Source: Clostridiales bacterium
Lineage (GTDB): Bacteria; Bacillota; Clostridia; Lachnospirales; CAG-274
Length of the DNA: 64,000 nucleotides
Reading direction: 5' to 3'
NCBI GenBank assembly: GCA_018371275.1
Contig: JAHALF010000003.1
Coordinates: 105,031-169,030, forward strand
The number at the start of each line of letters is the position of its first letter. Positions within the stretch are counted from its first letter, which is position 1. A program made the position numbers and the translations under genes. A model generated the notes under the pieces. It made no database searches, had not been told where the DNA came from, and saw nothing but the letters and a program-made list of their open reading frames with translations. This document shows positions 61,213 through 64,000 of this stretch, one piece after another.

Positions 61213-62985
61213 ATGGCTAAATGGAGAATAAGAAATCCAAAGGCTAACATACCTAAAATGGTTGAAGAATTTGGTATAAGTGAGATTTTTGCAACAGTTT
61301 TAGCTAATAGAGATATTTTAACAGCAAGAAAATTAAATACATATTTATATACAGATAATATGTTTTTTTATAATGCTTTAGATATGAAAGATATGGAAAA
61401 ATCTTTTATTAAAATTATAGAAGCTATATCTAAAAATGAGCTAATATGTATATATGGCGATTATGATGTAGATGGAGTTACTAGTACAGTTATTTTGTAT
61501 AAGGCTTTAAAACATATAGGAGCTAATGTTATCTATTATATACCAGATAGGGAAGAAGAAGGTTATGGTCTTAATATTAGTGCTATAAATGAGGTTATAA
61601 AAAAAGGTGTTGATATTATTTTTACATGTGATAATGGAATAGCTAGTATAGAAGAAGTAAAATATATAAAAGAGAATAATATTGATATTATTATATTAGA
61701 CCATCATGAGCCTAGATTTTTAGAAGAAGATAACAATAAAATAGAAATATTGCCAAATGCAGATGCTATAATAAATCCTAAGCAATTAAACTGTGAGTAT
61801 AAATTTAAAGCATTATCTGCTGGAGGGATTAGCTATAAATTTGTACAAGGACTTTATAATTATATGGAAATAGAAGAAAATTTAGAAGAATATTTAGTTT
61901 TTGCCTCTATTTCTACAGTATGTGACATAGTTGATCTTTTAGATGAGAATAGACTTATTGTAAAAATGGGTCTAGATATATTTAATAATAATAAACAAAT
62001 AAATAAAGGGCTTTTTGAGATTTTAAAAGTTAATAATATAGATGAAAAGGTGATAAATGAAACAGATTATGGGTTTATTATTGGACCCTGTATAAATGCT
62101 AGTGGTCGACTTGAGAGTGCCTTAAAAGCGGTAGAATTGTTTACAGAAGACAATGAAGAAAATATTAAAAAATTGGCAGTAGAGCTATTAAATCTTAATA
62201 TTGAAAGAAAAGAACTAACATATAAAGCTGTTGAAGATATATTTTGTATGATAGAAAGTTCTAATATAAAAAATGATAAGGTATTAGTTGTATATAATGA
62301 TAAAATACACGAATCTATAGCAGGTATTGTTGCAGGAAGAATAAAAGAGGCTTATTATAAGCCAACATTTGTTATAACTAAATCAAAAGATGGGGCTAAA
62401 GGTTCTGGAAGAAGTATACCATCCTATAATATGTTTGAGGAGCTTTTAAAATGTTCTGATTTATTACAAAAATTTGGCGGGCATAAAATGGCTGCAGGAT
62501 TATCTTTAACAGATGAAAACGTGGATATTTTTAGAAATATTATAAATCAAAATTGTATGTTATCTAGTGAGGATTTACAAGAAACTATTACAATAGATAA
62601 AGCTTTAAAATTTTCTGATATAACACTAGATTTAGCTAAAGAGTTATATAAAATGAAACCTATTGGAAAAGAAAATAAGGGGGCTATATTTGCAACTAAA
62701 AATGTAGAAATAAAAAATATTAGATTTGTTGGTAAAGAAAATAATATAATACAATTAACTTTATATGATGGTATATCTAATATTAGGGCGATAAGTTTTG
62801 ATGGATATAATAAATTTTTAGATATATTAAAACAAAGTATTTGTGATGATGAAATAGAAAAACTTATATTAGGTATAAAAAAAGTTATTGACTTAAAATT
62901 AGATGTAGTATATTCTATTGAAGTAAACATATTTAATGATATTGAAAATGTGCAATTAATTTTAAAAGATTTTAGGCTTTCTTAA
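61213..62985 (+). CDS. recJ: Single-stranded-DNA-specific exonuclease RecJ
   Basis: 590 aa. DHH motifs YGDYDVDGVTST (Asp83, Asp85), FTCDNGIAS and ILDHHEPR; DHHA1 block FGGHKMAAGLSL; a C-terminal OB-like domain (about 455-590). It degrades 5' single strands in recombination and repair. RBS AAGGAG. It lies 15 bp upstream of apt. The length fits the common Firmicutes form without the extra long C-terminal domain. Confidence 0.93.
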   Translation: MAKWRIRNPKANIPKMVEEFGISEIFATVLANRDILTARKLNTYLYTDNMFFYNALDMKDMEKSFIKIIEAISKNELICIYGDYDVDGVTSTVILYKALKHIGANVIYYIPDREEEGYGLNISAINEVIKKGVDIIFTCDNGIASIEEVKYIKENNIDIIILDHHEPRFLEEDNNKIEILPNADAIINPKQLNCEYKFKALSAGGISYKFVQGLYNYMEIEENLEEYLVFASISTVCDIVDLLDENRLIVKMGLDIFNNNKQINKGLFEILKVNNIDEKVINETDYGFIIGPCINASGRLESALKAVELFTEDNEENIKKLAVELLNLNIERKELTYKAVEDIFCMIESSNIKNDKVLVVYNDKIHESIAGIVAGRIKEAYYKPTFVITKSKDGAKGSGRSIPSYNMFEELLKCSDLLQKFGGHKMAAGLSLTDENVDIFRNIINQNCMLSSEDLQETITIDKALKFSDITLDLAKELYKMKPIGKENKGAIFATKNVEIKNIRFVGKENNIIQLTLYDGISNIRAISFDGYNKFLDILKQSICDDEIEKLILGIKKVIDLKLDVVYSIEVNIFNDIENVQLILKDFRLS

Positions 62986-63000
62986 AAAGGAGAGAATAGT

Positions 63001-63513
63001 ATGGATTTAAAAAATATAATAAGAACTATACCTAATTATCCGATAGATGGTGTTTTATTTAGAGATATTACAACTGTTTTAAAAGATAAAGAAGCACTTA
63101 GAAAATCGGTTGATGAAATTACAAAAAGTCTTGAAAAAATTGAATTTGACTATGTTTTAGGACCAGAATCTCGTGGTTTTATATTTGCTATGCCTATTGC
63201 CTATAATATGAATAAAGGATTTATACCTGTTAGAAAAGCTGGAAAGTTACCTGCTGAAACTATAAGTAAGGAATATGACCTTGAATATGGTAGTGCTGTT
63301 TTGGAAATTCATAAAGATGCTATAAAAAAAGGAGATAAAGTTATTATAGTAGATGATTTATTAGCAACTGGAGGCACTTGTAAAGCTATTATAGAGCTTG
63401 TTGAAAGTATTGGGGCAGAGGTTGTTAGCCTTAATTTCTTTATTGAGCTTGAAGAATTAAATGGACGTCAACTTTTAGGAGATTATAATATAAGTTCGGT
63501 TGTTAAGTATTAA
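63001..63513 (+). CDS. apt: Adenine phosphoribosyltransferase
   Basis: 170 aa. The N-terminal block DLKNIIRTIPNYPIDGVLFRDITT is family-specific, and VIIVDDLLATGGTCKA is the PRPP-binding loop. It salvages adenine to AMP. The recJ-apt order is standard in Firmicutes (relA usually follows), but here a probable rRNA operon promoter array follows instead. RBS AAAGGAGAG. Confidence 0.97.
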   Translation: MDLKNIIRTIPNYPIDGVLFRDITTVLKDKEALRKSVDEITKSLEKIEFDYVLGPESRGFIFAMPIAYNMNKGFIPVRKAGKLPAETISKEYDLEYGSAVLEIHKDAIKKGDKVIIVDDLLATGGTCKAIIELVESIGAEVVSLNFFIELEELNGRQLLGDYNISSVVKY

Positions 63514-63523
63514 TACTTAACAA
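63500..63523 (+). terminator. Palindrome spanning the apt stop codon
   Basis: A 24-bp palindrome (TTGTTAAGTATT and its complement) overlaps the stop codon (63511-63513); a T run begins about 9 nt later. It probably terminates recJ-apt, though the spacing is loose. Confidence 0.5.
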
Positions 63524-63586
63524 TCAAACTTATTTTTTTATAAATTTACAATAAAATTATTTTATCTACAAAATATTAAAAAGATA

Positions 63587-63615
63587 TTGACAAAGTTAAT
63601 AAGTTTTGATAAAAT
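63587..63615 (+). promoter_or_regulatory. Tandem promoter P1
   Basis: TTGACA (63587-63592), 17-bp spacer, TAAAAT (63610-63615). First of four regularly spaced promoters. Confidence 0.75.
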
Positions 63616-63680
63616 CTTTAAAGCACTGAGTTAATTATTTTAAATTAAAAAATAAAATTTTAAAAAAGTTAAAAAAAGTG

Positions 63681-63709
63681 TTGACATTATAAAATAGATA
63701 TGATATTAT
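63681..63709 (+). promoter_or_regulatory. Tandem promoter P2
   Basis: TTGACA (63681-63686), 17-bp spacer, TATTAT (63704-63709); A-tracts upstream resemble an UP element. AAGTCGCTAAAA follows at 63714-63725. Confidence 0.85.
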
Positions 63710-63774
63710 AATCAAGTCGCTAAAATAAAATAGTTAAGAAATGAAAAAACTTTAAAAAAGGTTGAAAAAAGTTC

Positions 63775-63803
63775 TTGACAAGATTAAAAAATAGTGATAA
63801 GAT
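63775..63803 (+). promoter_or_regulatory. Tandem promoter P3
   Basis: TTGACA (63775-63780), 17-bp spacer, TAAGAT (63798-63803). The same start-region word AAGTCGCTAAAA recurs at 63808-63819, exactly 94 bp after the P2 copy. Confidence 0.85.
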
Positions 63804-63871
63804 AAACAAGTCGCTAAAAAGACAAATTAAGTTAAGAAAATAAAAATTTAGTAAAAAGTTGAAAAAAGTTC

Positions 63872-63899
63872 TTGACAAAAATAAAAAAGTGATTATAAT
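63872..63899 (+). promoter_or_regulatory. Tandem promoter P4
   Basis: TTGACA (63872-63877), 16-bp spacer, TATAAT (63894-63899). The following AAGTAACTTAAAA is a weaker copy of the repeated start-region word. The upstream block (GAAAAAAGTTC before the -35) matches P3. Confidence 0.85.
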
Positions 63900-63904
63900 A
63901 GAAT

Positions 63905-64000
63905 AAGTAACTTAAAATAAAAAGTTATGAAAATTATAAAAGATAAGATTGAACATTGAAAACTAAATAATCAAAAAAAGTGAATTAAACGACCCGAAAA
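63905..64000 (+). other. Probable rRNA operon leader (rRNA gene outside the window)
   Basis: The transcribed leader contains GAACATTGAAAACTAAATAA, similar to the pre-16S leaders of many Firmicutes. No mature 16S sequence has started by 64000. The four tandem promoters upstream support an rRNA (or large tRNA) operon. No protein gene is present in 63514-64000. Confidence 0.6.

Overview
The window is a very AT-rich bacterial chromosome segment with closely packed genes, strong GGAGG-type ribosome binding sites, intrinsic hairpin-plus-U-run terminators and some TTG/GTG starts. The protein families point to a Gram-positive anaerobe of the class Clostridia. They include the SCIFF peptide and its radical SAM maturase, a GerS-like lipoprotein beside alr, S-layer homology (SLH) domains, a dockerin, the asp23-fakA-recG-rsmD-coaD block, and GlnRS. 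A member of Lachnospirales or a close relative is plausible, but that rank is inference. I saw no CRISPR array, insertion sequence, prophage or integrase.

Layout. 1-5157 (minus strand): a BaiN/HI0933-type flavoprotein cut by the window edge, an LCP cell-wall ligase, a MATE exporter, glutaminyl-tRNA synthetase and a small CxxC protein. 5278-5517: a consensus promoter, tRNA-Phe(GAA), tRNA-Lys(UUU) and a terminator. 5701-13346: a long co-directional block of polA, coaE, a lytic transglycosylase, an oligopeptide-binding lipoprotein, a GalT-like HIT protein, ddl and a small membrane protein. 13357-16466: a lysine riboswitch controlling asd-dapA-dapB. 16519-19127: a YtrA-type GntR repressor with its own operator and a three-gene ABC-2 transporter. 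19171-25349 (minus): a large secreted M60 (enhancin/mucinase-type) metallopeptidase carrying an N-terminal dockerin, followed by a surface protein with three SLH repeats and a cohesin-like N-terminal domain. 25502-32327 (minus): housekeeping genes (asp23-type, fakA, recG, rsmD, coaD, a coiled-coil protein, a YitT protein).

32539-37476 (plus): rpmB, miaA, a PLP lyase of the 'aluminium resistance' family, a GerS/LolA-like lipoprotein, alanine racemase, and a MazF-type toxin with no recognisable antitoxin. 37536-42190: an AraC regulator divergent from a heterodimeric ABC exporter. 42374-46313: a complete trehalose operon (EIIBC, phosphotrehalase, TreR). 46482-52679: a D,D-carboxypeptidase, a YihY membrane protein, a MazG-like protein, a GdpP-type c-di-AMP phosphodiesterase without membrane helices, L9 and DnaB. 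52728-56279: thiol peroxidase, a small clostridial family protein, an RsuA-type pseudouridine synthase, a tiny membrane ORF, SmpB and a PHP phosphoesterase. 56402-61088: a TIGR04086-type membrane protein, the SCIFF precursor and its maturase, then SecD and SecF. 61213-63513: recJ and apt. 63587-64000: four tandem sigma-70-type promoters at 94-97 bp spacing and a leader that very probably belongs to an rRNA operon starting just past the window.

Most genes are housekeeping. The best lead for something undescribed is the M60-dockerin/SLH-cohesin-like pair, which looks like a minimal two-gene, cellulosome-style, cell-surface glycoprotein-degrading system. Secondary leads are the orphan MazF with a 16-codon coupled ORF, the soluble GdpP, and the 94-bp tandem promoter array.
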